Positions 7,123 through 15,063 of a DNA stretch of 49,209 nucleotides are shown piece by piece. Made by a program: the position numbers and the translations under genes. How positions within the stretch are numbered: the stretch's first letter is position 1; each line of letters begins with the position of its first letter. Below the pieces are notes generated by a model. That model had not been told where the DNA came from, did no database searches, and worked only from the letters and a program-made list of their open reading frames with translations. Origin of the DNA: Clostridiales bacterium (lineage in GTDB: Bacteria; Bacillota; Clostridia; Christensenellales; Borkfalkiaceae); contig SVIN01000013.1 of assembly GCA_015069495.1 (NCBI GenBank), positions 1-49,209 on the forward strand, given 5' to 3'.

Positions 7123-8901
7123 TTATAAGAGGGACTTAAATTCTTCTAAGGTATTCTTGAATTCTTCCATCGCCGCTTGGAAAGGCGCATCCGTGGTCAA
7201 ATCCACCCCAGCCTGTTTCAAAATGCTGACGGGGTCGGTGCAACCGCCCGAAGACAAGAAACGGAAATAATCATCCACCGCAGGTTGTCCTTTGGTTAAA
7301 ATACGTTTTACAATCGAGATTGCCGAAATGATACCCGTCGCATATTTATACACGTAGAACGCATTGTAGAAATGAGGAATTCTCGCCCATTCGTACGCGA
7401 TTTCCTTGTCGTGCGCAACCCCTTCTCCGTAGTAATCCTTGTTCAACTGATAATATACTTCACAGAGATTTTCCTTGGTCAACGCTTCGCCCGCTTCCGC
7501 TTTCGCATGCGCAATCTGTTCAAATTCAGCAAACTGCGTTTGACGGAATAAGGTCGCGCGGATGGTGTCCATGTAGTAGTTTAACAAGTATTTCTTAAGG
7601 TTTTTATCTTCCGTGTTTTTATAGAGATGCTTTAACAACAACACTTCGTTGACGGTACTGGCGATTTCCGCAAGGAAAATGGTGTAATCCGCCTTTGCAT
7701 AGGGTTGGGTTTCTTGGGATTTATACGAGTGCAACGCATGTCCCATTTCGTGTGCAACGGTAAAGATATCGTTGGTGGTTTGTTGATAGTTCAACAACAC
7801 GTAAGGATGGGTATCGTATACCCCCGAAGAATACGCGCCGCTGCGCTTGCCTTCCGTTTCGCAAACGTCCATCCAGCCCTCGGTACGCGCCTTTCTCAAA
7901 AGGTTTTGATACCCTTCGCCAAGAGGAGCTAAACCTTCGATAACCAACTGATATGCTTCTTCAAAAGGCAATTTAATGTCTGCATTTTCCACCAAAGGCA
8001 GGTACATGTCATACATGTGCTGTTCGTCTAAACCAAGCACTTCCTTACGCAAAGCAACGTATTCGTGTACAATGGGCAACGCGCCGTGTACAGCCTTGAT
8101 AAGATTATCGTAAACCGCAGGTGAAACGTCTTCACCGTCCATTGCCATTGCGATACAGCTGTCATAATGACGAACGGTTTTATAGAACACGTTCTTCTTC
8201 ACGTTACTGTAATAGGTTTGCGCCAACGTATCAATCATCTTGATGAAGGAGCTGTAATATTTTTCAAACCATTCTTTGCGGACAGCAGAGTCTCTATCAC
8301 GCAATGCAACACCGTACAAGCCGTGGCTCATTTGCACTTCTTCCCCCTGCAAAGTTGCCGTGGGTAAGTTGAGGTTTGCGTTGTTAATCATGCCGAACAC
8401 GCTTTGGAAATCGCGCATAACGTCACTGCCGAGCGCAAGGATTTTTTCTTCCGCTTCGCTTAATACGTGCGCTTTTGCGCTGGCGATTTTGCGAAGTTTA
8501 TAATCGTATTCTGCAAAATCAGGGTCAGCGATGAACGAATCCAAAACCGCGCTGTCCAAAGCGGTCAATTCGGGTTCGACAAACGCAAACTCCGCAAAAA
8601 TTTTTGAAATCATCCCTGCCACTTGCGCATAGGACGAGGTGTATTTTGCAAGGCGCAAATCCTCATCGTGGCGCAAGTGCGCGTACAAATATACCACTTC
8701 AATTTTGCGGGAAATAGTGTCTAATAAGCGGAAGCAATCGAGTAAAGTTTGCTTATCGCCAAGTTTGCCTTTGAATACGCTGAAATCATAATTGCCGTAT
8801 TTTTCGGCAATTTCTTGAAATTCTTTTTCCCAAGCTTCATCCGAAGGGAAAATATCTTCTACCTTCCATTTTAAATTGGAAGCAACTTCTTGTCTTTCCA
8901 T
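7123..8901 (-). CDS. pepF: oligoendopeptidase F (M3B zinc peptidase)
   Basis: 592 aa, normal family length (about 600). Cytosolic metallopeptidase degrading medium-sized peptides. The zinc site is TVAHEMGHALHS with His384, Glu385 and His388; the third ligand region is FLAEIASTVNE with Glu412. The conserved GKRSGAYSSG segment precedes it. No signal peptide. Start ATG 8901 follows AAAGGAG at good spacing. It lies upstream of dnaB, probably in one transcript; the leader region carries the second copy of the conserved RNA-like motif. Confidence 0.95.
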   Translation of the reverse strand: MERQEVASNLKWKVEDIFPSDEAWEKEFQEIAEKYGNYDFSVFKGKLGDKQTLLDCFRLLDTISRKIEVVYLYAHLRHDEDLRLAKYTSSYAQVAGMISKIFAEFAFVEPELTALDSAVLDSFIADPDFAEYDYKLRKIASAKAHVLSEAEEKILALGSDVMRDFQSVFGMINNANLNLPTATLQGEEVQMSHGLYGVALRDRDSAVRKEWFEKYYSSFIKMIDTLAQTYYSNVKKNVFYKTVRHYDSCIAMAMDGEDVSPAVYDNLIKAVHGALPIVHEYVALRKEVLGLDEQHMYDMYLPLVENADIKLPFEEAYQLVIEGLAPLGEGYQNLLRKARTEGWMDVCETEGKRSGAYSSGVYDTHPYVLLNYQQTTNDIFTVAHEMGHALHSYKSQETQPYAKADYTIFLAEIASTVNEVLLLKHLYKNTEDKNLKKYLLNYYMDTIRATLFRQTQFAEFEQIAHAKAEAGEALTKENLCEVYYQLNKDYYGEGVAHDKEIAYEWARIPHFYNAFYVYKYATGIISAISIVKRILTKGQPAVDDYFRFLSSGGCTDPVSILKQAGVDLTTDAPFQAAMEEFKNTLEEFKSLL

Positions 8902-9231
8902 ATTGATTTATTCTCCTTTATTATACGTACAGCTTTGTCAGCTGTTCTAGGCTCGTCGAAAATACGCGAAACTGCATGCAAAGTGCGCGATAAGACACCT
9001 TACTGCGTGCAACGTCAGGTTGCCAAGGCGTGGCGAGTATGCCGATGGGAGCGCAGTGCACACCATATAACGCGCAAGCCCATGTAAACGATACAGTACG
9101 CATCTCGTCGTAAACGCAGAGATGCGAGCAGTTTAAGGCGCATTGAGTACCCCGACGGGAGTGTACATAAGCGTACACGAGCAAGGGGCACGGAAATGCA
9201 ACGCCGAAATGCGAAGTATATATGCGTTTAC
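8902..9231. other. 330-bp structured intergenic region before pepF
   Basis: No convincing gene. On the minus strand it holds, in order: a hairpin GTGTAC-GCTTAT-GTACAC flanked by CCCC/GGGG, an 8-bp stem CGCATCTC/GAGATGCG, a partly repeated block resembling the first, then the conserved motif at 8965-9023. A ribosome site for pepF follows. It is richer in short palindromes than other gaps in the window and may be a dispersed repeat. Confidence 0.5.
8965..9023 (-). other. putative structured RNA motif, copy 2 (pepF leader)
   Basis: Hairpin GCAAC-CTGAC-GTTGC (9009-9023) is followed on the minus strand by AGTAAGGTGTCTTATC (8989-9004) and, 16 nt on, GTTTCGCG (8965-8972). The 16-nt central block is identical to copy 1, while the hairpin arms differ in a compensatory way. 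Confidence 0.5.
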
Positions 9232-10587
9232 TTAGTTTTTGAAACTGTGGATGGGTGCGGGTATATTCCCCCCGCGCAATATCAGACGTGAGGAGTCGCA
9301 ATTATGCACGGGCATAATCGGCGCACGTCCTAACAATCCGCCAAAATTCACTTGATCGCCTACTTTTTTACCGATAGCGGGGATAATACGCACCGCCGTT
9401 GTCTTATTGTTAATCATACCGATGGCAGATTCGTCCGCAATCATCGCCGCAATCGTCGTTGCAGGGGTATCGCCAGGAATGGCAATCATGTCCAACCCCA
9501 CACTGCAAACACAGGTCATCGCTTCCAGCTTATCCAAGGTAATTTTCCCTGCTTCCGCCGCGCGAATCATACCGATATCTTCCGACACGGGGATAAATGC
9601 GCCCGACAAACCGCCCACGCGCGAGGACGCCATCACGCCCCCTTTCTTCACTGCATCGTTCAACATCGCAAGCGCCGCTGTCGTACCGTGACCGCCTACC
9701 GTTTCAATGCCCAATTCTTCCAAAATCTGCGCAACCGAGTCCCCCATAGCGGGTGTGGGTGCCAAGGATAAGTCCACAATACCGAACTGCGCGTTCAAAC
9801 GGCGCGCCGCTTCCTTTGCCACCAACTGCCCTGCGCGGGTAATTTTAAACGCGGTACGCTTAATCATTTCCGCCGCCTCTGTCAAATCCGCATCGGGGAT
9901 TTGTTCCAAGGCATGCTTGACAACCCCAGGCCCCGAAACGCCGACGTTGACCACCGTGTCCGCTTCACCGATACCGTGGAATGCCCCCGCCATAAACGGG
10001 TTATCTTCCACCGCATTACAGAACGCCACCAGCTTCGCCGCACCGATTCCGTCTTGGTCTTTCGTCAGTTCCGCCGCCTCTTTGAAGACCTCGCCAAGCA
10101 TTTTTACCGCTTCCATATTGATACCCGATTTGGTCGACCCCACGTTGACGGACGCGCAAAGGCGCTTGGTAGAAGCCAACACTTCAGGGATTGTGCGAAT
10201 GAACACGCGTTCATAATCCGCAGTCGCTTTATGCACCAACGCCGAATATCCGCCGAGGAAATCAATCCCCAAGGTTTCCGCCGCACGGTCAAGCGCCTGC
10301 CCCACGAGGGGGGCTTTTTCAGGGAACGCCGCCGTGATAATGCTGACGGGAGTTACCGAAACACGCTTATTGACAATAGGAATACCATATTCACCCGATA
10401 AATCAGATGCGGTTTTGACGATATTTTCCGCCTTTTTGCAGACCAAATCGTATACTTTTTGCGCCGTTTCTTCCGCGCTGTCGCGGATACAGCTCAACAA
10501 GGATATCCCCATTGTAATGGTACGGATATCCAAATGCTCTTTTTCCACCATTGCGATGGTTTCCAATACGTCCTTATGGCTAAACAT
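9232..10587 (-). CDS. DUF711 / UPF0210 family protein (PFL family)
   Basis: 451 aa. Member of the family of unknown reaction distantly related to glycyl-radical enzyme folds but lacking their radical chemistry. The sequence is rich in glycine/alanine segments ([49 protein letters not shown]). I use the ATG at 10587 (MFSHKD), preceded by GGGAGAAAG. An upstream in-frame extension would run through the ACT gene and is unlikely. It directly follows the small ACT-domain gene (16-nt gap), the conserved partner of this family in Firmicutes and archaea. Confidence 0.9.
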   Translation of the reverse strand: MFSHKDVLETIAMVEKEHLDIRTITMGISLLSCIRDSAEETAQKVYDLVCKKAENIVKTASDLSGEYGIPIVNKRVSVTPVSIITAAFPEKAPLVGQALDRAAETLGIDFLGGYSALVHKATADYERVFIRTIPEVLASTKRLCASVNVGSTKSGINMEAVKMLGEVFKEAAELTKDQDGIGAAKLVAFCNAVEDNPFMAGAFHGIGEADTVVNVGVSGPGVVKHALEQIPDADLTEAAEMIKRTAFKITRAGQLVAKEAARRLNAQFGIVDLSLAPTPAMGDSVAQILEELGIETVGGHGTTAALAMLNDAVKKGGVMASSRVGGLSGAFIPVSEDIGMIRAAEAGKITLDKLEAMTCVCSVGLDMIAIPGDTPATTIAAMIADESAIGMINNKTTAVRIIPAIGKKVGDQVNFGGLLGRAPIMPVHNCDSSRLILRGGNIPAPIHSFKN

Positions 10588-10603
10588 ATCTTTCTCCCAC
10601 CGC

Positions 10604-10873
10604 TTAAATACTATGCATAGCGTTGAAAATGTCTTCGTGTTGCATATAGATTGCCATACCAATCTGTTTGCCCATCTCAAAACATTCTTTTGCCAACGCG
10701 GACAATTCTTGTTTTGCCGCTGTCAAATCCACAATCATAATCATGGCGAAATATTCTCCCATAATCGTTTGGGAAATATCTTCAATGTTGGCGCCTTTTT
10801 CCGATAAAAACGCACTCACCTTTGCAATGATACCTTTGGTATCTTTGCCTGTTACGGTTACAACTGCTCTCAT
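10604..10873 (-). CDS. ACT domain-containing protein (UPF0237)
   Basis: 89 aa, a single ACT domain: [37 protein letters not shown] is the beta-alpha-beta half with the ligand-site glycine/asparagine. ACT domains bind amino acids or other small ligands and regulate partners. It is encoded immediately before the DUF711 protein and is probably its regulator or co-subunit, which is inference from conserved pairing. Start ATG follows AAAGGAG. Confidence 0.9.
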   Translation of the reverse strand: MRAVVTVTGKDTKGIIAKVSAFLSEKGANIEDISQTIMGEYFAMIMIVDLTAAKQELSALAKECFEMGKQIGMAIYMQHEDIFNAMHSI

Positions 10874-10900
10874 AAAACTTTCTCCTTTGCTTGTATGGGG

Positions 10901-11518
10901 TTACTGTACCGCTTCGCCCGAAGTTTCTTCGTCCGAGGGTACGTAATCATCCTCTTCCGCTTCGTATTCTTCCTCGTCTACTTCTTCAAATTCCAACGCG
11001 TGTTTTTCTAAAATTTCATACTGCACGATAAAATTGCTTTGTACGATATATTTCACGTAATCGCCGCTTTCCAACGCAGGTAAGGGTTTTTCGTTGTCCC
11101 AATATGCTTCGCGGTCCAGCCATTCTTGCCTTTTCTTACTCCACGTTTCAAACACACAGCCCCACACGTCGATGTTGTCCTTTTGCAAGGTCTTCTTTTC
11201 AAAAGTGTAGAAATAATTTTTTTCCTCGTTTTTCAAACCGTCGGACAAATACCCCATCAATTTGAAATACCGCTTAATACGGCTTCCCTTAATGGAAAGG
11301 TATACGTATGCAAAAATAACGTATAACACGCTTGACACAAATACGCATGCTTTGGGCAGTTTTTGCATAGGGTCCGCATAAGGTAAACCCATGTAGTAAA
11401 TCCACCACGCGATACAGAAAATCACGTAGACCGCCGTCACCGCCCAAAATATGCCGAATATCTTCTTTTTCTGTTTGTATACCGCCAAATAATCGGCGTC
11501 TGTGTATACCGAGGTCAT
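10901..11518 (-). CDS. hypothetical two-span membrane protein with acidic tail
   Basis: 205 aa. Not recognised. Two hydrophobic spans (about 20-42 and 57-76) with a basic segment between the N-terminus and span 1 (KQKKK). A soluble domain (about 80-170) rich in aromatic residues and lysine follows, then a very acidic C-terminus (EEVDEEEYEAEEDDYVPSDEETSGE). The soluble part is likely cytoplasmic. It lies between degV and the ACT gene with short gaps, so it is probably co-transcribed. No function proposed. Confidence 0.75.
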   Translation of the reverse strand: MTSVYTDADYLAVYKQKKKIFGIFWAVTAVYVIFCIAWWIYYMGLPYADPMQKLPKACVFVSSVLYVIFAYVYLSIKGSRIKRYFKLMGYLSDGLKNEEKNYFYTFEKKTLQKDNIDVWGCVFETWSKKRQEWLDREAYWDNEKPLPALESGDYVKYIVQSNFIVQYEILEKHALEFEEVDEEEYEAEEDDYVPSDEETSGEAVQ

Positions 11519-11536
11519 ATCCTCTCTCCTTGTTTT

Positions 11537-12382
11537 TTACTTATTGTAGATGAAAAGTACGCCCAAAGTACCTTGTCCGCAATGGCTGGTAATAATTGAA
11601 CCTGCAACCGTTTCGATGATTTCGTCAAATTGGAAGGTTTCCTTTACCTTTGCCTTTGCCGCTTCTACCAATTCAGCGTCTGCGCTGGAATGAGTAATGA
11701 AACAACGGCTGTGGTCGTAATCGGGATACATTTCCTTCAAATCGTCAATATACTGCTTAATCAACACGGACATTTTGCCCTTGTATTTTTTACCAGGTAC
11801 CAATTGACCGTCGTCCATCACGATTTGAGGGTGGATTTTGAACACGCCTGCTACCGTCTTAATCATACCCGATACACGCCCGCCTTTATGCAAATAATCC
11901 AAGCTGTCGGGTACGAACGAGGTGTTTACGCGATCACGCAATTCTTCCAAAGCCGACACGATTTCTTCCGCGGATTTGCCTTCGTCACGCATATCGCAAG
12001 CCTTCAAAACCAACAAGCCTTGACCAGAGGACAACGCTTTGCTGTCTACAACGAATACTTTACCGCCGAAAGATTCTGCCGCGGTCTTCGCAAAATTATG
12101 CGAACCGGAAGATTTGCTGGAAATATTGAGGTGAATCAATGCATCGTAACCTTCCAATTCCTTTGCAAAAAATTCTTCATATTCACCGATGCTGGGCGCA
12201 GCCGTCTTGGGCAACGTACCCGTTTCTGCAACGAAATCGAAAATTTTCTGCGGGGTGATATCCACGCCGTCGCGGAATGCTTCCGCACCAAGGTTTACCT
12301 GCAATGCTAAAATACCAATGTTTCTTTCCTCTACCAAGTGATTTAAATCACACGTGCTGTCAGATGTAATACGAATACTCAT
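11537..12382 (-). CDS. DegV family fatty acid-binding protein
   Basis: 281 aa, standard length. DegV/FakB proteins bind a fatty acid for phosphorylation by FakA or transfer in lipid metabolism. Seen: ITSDSTCDL at the start, TLPKTAAPSIGEY (the TSxPS-like loop), LIHLNISSKSSGSH (fatty-acid-binding serine segment) and the VVDSKALSSGQG segment. Cytoplasmic. Start ATG follows AAAGGAG. Bacilli and clostridia carry several DegV paralogues, so the specific lipid is unknown. Confidence 0.93.
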   Translation of the reverse strand: MSIRITSDSTCDLNHLVEERNIGILALQVNLGAEAFRDGVDITPQKIFDFVAETGTLPKTAAPSIGEYEEFFAKELEGYDALIHLNISSKSSGSHNFAKTAAESFGGKVFVVDSKALSSGQGLLVLKACDMRDEGKSAEEIVSALEELRDRVNTSFVPDSLDYLHKGGRVSGMIKTVAGVFKIHPQIVMDDGQLVPGKKYKGKMSVLIKQYIDDLKEMYPDYDHSRCFITHSSADAELVEAAKAKVKETFQFDEIIETVAGSIITSHCGQGTLGVLFIYNK

Positions 12383-12426
12383 AATGTTTTTCTCCTTTTT
12401 ATTGTTATAATTTTACAATGAGTGTA

Positions 12427-13113
12427 TTATTCTCTAAAAAATATTTTTTCAAATAAATCCTGATTTTTAATCGCCCAATCGGGCACGATGCCGTAAACGT
12501 CGGTCGCTTTGTACAAACCTTTCAAATGCGAACCGTTCATTTCCTTGTAACGGCTGTCCAAGCTGTTGTTTCTGTTGTCGCCGAGGAAGAAAATTTCACC
12601 CTCGCCCACTTCGTAAATTTGGTTTTCAAAATCATACGCCAATTTCCCCGCGTCATTGCGGTAATAGGCATACGGTTCGTCCAACAATTCAAATGGTAAA
12701 TCCGCCATCGCGGTGCCTTCGGTATACGTACCCGCATAGCATATAGAAATTTGTCCGTCCTGACATTTGACGATATCCCCTTCCACCGCAATCAAACGTT
12801 TGATAAGGTATTGGGTCGAGCCGAAATGATATTGGTTGTTGGGTTCGTTTGCATACGGCTGTACGTCCACCACGATGACGTCGCCCCGTTCTAACCCTTC
12901 GCCGTTCGTCACGTAACGCATCAACAGTTTATCCCCGTGTTGCAGGGTTTGATTCATGGACGCACCGTCCACTTCTACCCCGCTGAAATTATTCGTCCAC
13001 CAAGAGCGGAAACCGAACGCCAACAAAATCAAGCAAATCAAAAATACGTAAATTCCGTACCCGCCTCGTTCTTCTTCGTAAGGATTTCGCAATAATTTAT
13101 TTCGCATATTCAT
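12427..13113 (-). CDS. lepB: signal peptidase I (SipS/LepB, Gram-positive type)
   Basis: 228 aa, short single-span Gram-positive form. The N-terminal anchor spans about 20-37. The catalytic dyad is visible as GASMNQTL (Ser52) and YLIKRLIAVEGD (Lys105), with the family box GEIFFLGDNRNNSLDSR near the C-terminus. Cleaves Sec/Tat signal peptides on the outer membrane face. Two starts are possible. ATG 13113 is only 2 nt from GAGG, while ATG 13107 has 8-nt spacing and may be the real one. It follows the hydrolase-like gene by 6 nt. Confidence 0.93.
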   Translation of the reverse strand: MNMRNKLLRNPYEEERGGYGIYVFLICLILLAFGFRSWWTNNFSGVEVDGASMNQTLQHGDKLLMRYVTNGEGLERGDVIVVDVQPYANEPNNQYHFGSTQYLIKRLIAVEGDIVKCQDGQISICYAGTYTEGTAMADLPFELLDEPYAYYRNDAGKLAYDFENQIYEVGEGEIFFLGDNRNNSLDSRYKEMNGSHLKGLYKATDVYGIVPDWAIKNQDLFEKIFFRE

Positions 13114-13119
13114 ATCCTC

Positions 13120-14820
13120 TTATAACCAAAGTATATTGGTGATTGCGTATTCTTTCTCTTCGCCGCTACAGAGGAAAACAAGCGCGCTGCCTAAATGGAA
13201 ATTTGCCAACGGTCTGCCTCCCTTTTCGCCTTTGAAATCGGCAGGCCGTAACATCATGCGTTTCCACTTTCCGCCGCCTTTTACCTCAAACTCGCAAACG
13301 TAACGTTCGTCTTCAGTGTTGATTTCCGCTGTTTCTACATACACGTATAATTTCTGCGTTTCCTGACTGTATACGTCAAATTTTAACAGTGCGTTTTCAT
13401 CGGGAACGTATTTCGGGGAACTGATTTTATAGGTACGCACACCGCCAACCGAATACGCGCCTTGAATTCCGCCGTAACCCTTCGCTATCTTGGGCACCGC
13501 TTCCTTTTCCAAAAAAATACCGCCGATGGAATAATCGGTATATTCCGCCACGCTGAAACAATCCATTTCCTTGCCCGTAAACAGCTTACGGCTTTTCACC
13601 GCATTCGGATTTACAGCCGATAAGCGTTTGGACGTGATTTTCGACGTGACCTTGAAGCCGTTAAAGTACCTCGCGTACGCATACACGAAAACAGCCGTCG
13701 CCCCCTCGAAAGGATTTATATGGTAAGTAAAGCGCCCGTCTTTCACCAATCTGCCGGGGACTTTGTGAATACACCGCCATTCGCGGTAAGTCGAACGGGT
13801 TTTTACGTCCGCTTCTGCATAGAAGATACCCGCTTCTTCCAAGATACCTTCCTTATCGCAATCGACCTGAATATCCAACCCGCCGTTGCGTTCTTTGATA
13901 GAAACGTTAAGGGTATCGGGGAGATAAATTTCCCTGCCTTTGAGGTATTTTTCCAAAAATAAATCCATATCCACCAAAGCGTTCGGGTCGATACAAGCTC
14001 CGCTGTTAGGGGAGTATACCAACGCATTTCCGTCTTGGTTGCCGATGCGCGAATAGGTATCGTAGGCTCTGTCGCAATCAAACCCGCCGTCACGCAACGC
14101 GCAAAGCATTAACACAGGGCATTTGACGTAAGGAGCATACGATTGCGCTTCCACAGCCGCAATATAGCGGTGATGGTCGTCGCTTAAATTGTGCACAACG
14201 TTCGCACCGAATTTCGCTACGTTGAGGAAGGAATGCCAACCCGCCGCATTGATGGGCACGCCGCATTTCACCTCCGGGGCAAGCATGGTCTGCCATGCGA
14301 TTTCACCGCCGATCTTTACACCGACTACGCCAACTGAGCCAACGTCGGGGCGGTGTTTGAGGTATTTCAACGAGGTCAAGGCAACGTACGTCCATTCGAA
14401 CCACGCCGTCTTATCCGATTCTACCCCTTCCAAATTGTACAAGCCTTTCGCGCGCTCAAAGTTGGCATAATCCAAGGATGCAGGATAAATAGTACGCATT
14501 ACCCCCGCTTGGTCGGTAGACATTTTACCTGAATAATCGGGCATCAATACGGCATAGCCTTTGTCAATGAAATAATCCATCAATTCTTCATCCGCACTCT
14601 TTCCCGCATCGCCTAATAATAACACGACGGGGTAAAGCCCTTCTCGAGCAGGCTTACCAAAGCGCGCGTAAACACGGACGGTACCGTCTTCCACTTCATG
14701 CCCTGAATAGGTCACGTGGTAATATATTTTACCATCCCTGATTTCTTCGCCCCATATGCTTTCGCGCAAAGGAGCTTTTAAGTTGTATTTCTTCCATAAG
14801 GAGATTGCGCTGAGAATCAT
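13120..14820 (-). CDS. alpha/beta-hydrolase fold protein with replaced nucleophile
   Basis: 566 aa from ATG 14820 (AAGGAAAG upstream); the frame is open further but the upstream segment looks like leader. Residues about 20-310 resemble the alpha/beta hydrolase / acetyl-xylan-esterase-like fold: LYPVVLLLGDAG, an oxyanion-type strand; GYAVLMPDYSGK; VGVVGVKIGGEIAWQ, the nucleophile elbow; CPVLMLCALRDGGFD, the acid loop. The elbow reads G-V-K-I-G with Lys169 where Ser/Cys/Asp is expected, and the usual histidine loop reads NSGACID. A second, beta-rich half (about 320-566) resembles carbohydrate-binding folds. No signal peptide seen. Probably not a serine hydrolase; role unknown. Confidence 0.72.
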   Translation of the reverse strand: MILSAISLWKKYNLKAPLRESIWGEEIRDGKIYYHVTYSGHEVEDGTVRVYARFGKPAREGLYPVVLLLGDAGKSADEELMDYFIDKGYAVLMPDYSGKMSTDQAGVMRTIYPASLDYANFERAKGLYNLEGVESDKTAWFEWTYVALTSLKYLKHRPDVGSVGVVGVKIGGEIAWQTMLAPEVKCGVPINAAGWHSFLNVAKFGANVVHNLSDDHHRYIAAVEAQSYAPYVKCPVLMLCALRDGGFDCDRAYDTYSRIGNQDGNALVYSPNSGACIDPNALVDMDLFLEKYLKGREIYLPDTLNVSIKERNGGLDIQVDCDKEGILEEAGIFYAEADVKTRSTYREWRCIHKVPGRLVKDGRFTYHINPFEGATAVFVYAYARYFNGFKVTSKITSKRLSAVNPNAVKSRKLFTGKEMDCFSVAEYTDYSIGGIFLEKEAVPKIAKGYGGIQGAYSVGGVRTYKISSPKYVPDENALLKFDVYSQETQKLYVYVETAEINTEDERYVCEFEVKGGGKWKRMMLRPADFKGEKGGRPLANFHLGSALVFLCSGEEKEYAITNILWL

Positions 14821-14993
14821 ACTTTCCTTTTCAGACCTTTTTATTTTCTGATCTTGCAATTTGTTTCCAATGACTTTTTTTGCTTTTTTTCCAAAAAACA
14901 ATCCAAAACACCTTGCTTTTGTTCGGCGAAATAGGTATAATAGGCATACGCTCGCGATAAGGCGAGTGAGCAAAAAATTACCTATTCTATTGT

Positions 14994-15022
14994 ATTATAC
15001 ACTATTTCTTGAAAGAAAGCAA
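14994..15022 (-). promoter_or_regulatory. promoter of the hydrolase-like/lepB/degV run
   Basis: Minus-strand TTGCTT (15017-15022), 17-nt spacer, TATAAT (14994-14999). The leader to ATG 14820 would be about 165 nt and can form a stem-loop (AATAGG/CCTATT enclosing CTCGC/GCGAG). A weaker plus-strand promoter for the DnaD gene (TTGAAA 15009-15014, GATAAA 15033-15038) overlaps it. Confidence 0.6.
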
Positions 15023-15063
15023 GAAACTTTTTGATAAAAGCGTAAAATTTCGAGGAAAAACTT

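Noticed and set aside
8921-9301. 126-codon minus-strand frame in the pepF upstream gap
   Set aside because: Cys/Arg-rich composition, overlaps the DUF711 gene end, no ribosome site, and the region is better described by palindromic repeats.
14821-14973. 51-codon N-terminal extension of the hydrolase-like protein
   Set aside because: Lies in the structured leader after the promoter; ATG 14820 has a proper ribosome site and the extension has no plausible signal peptide or domain.
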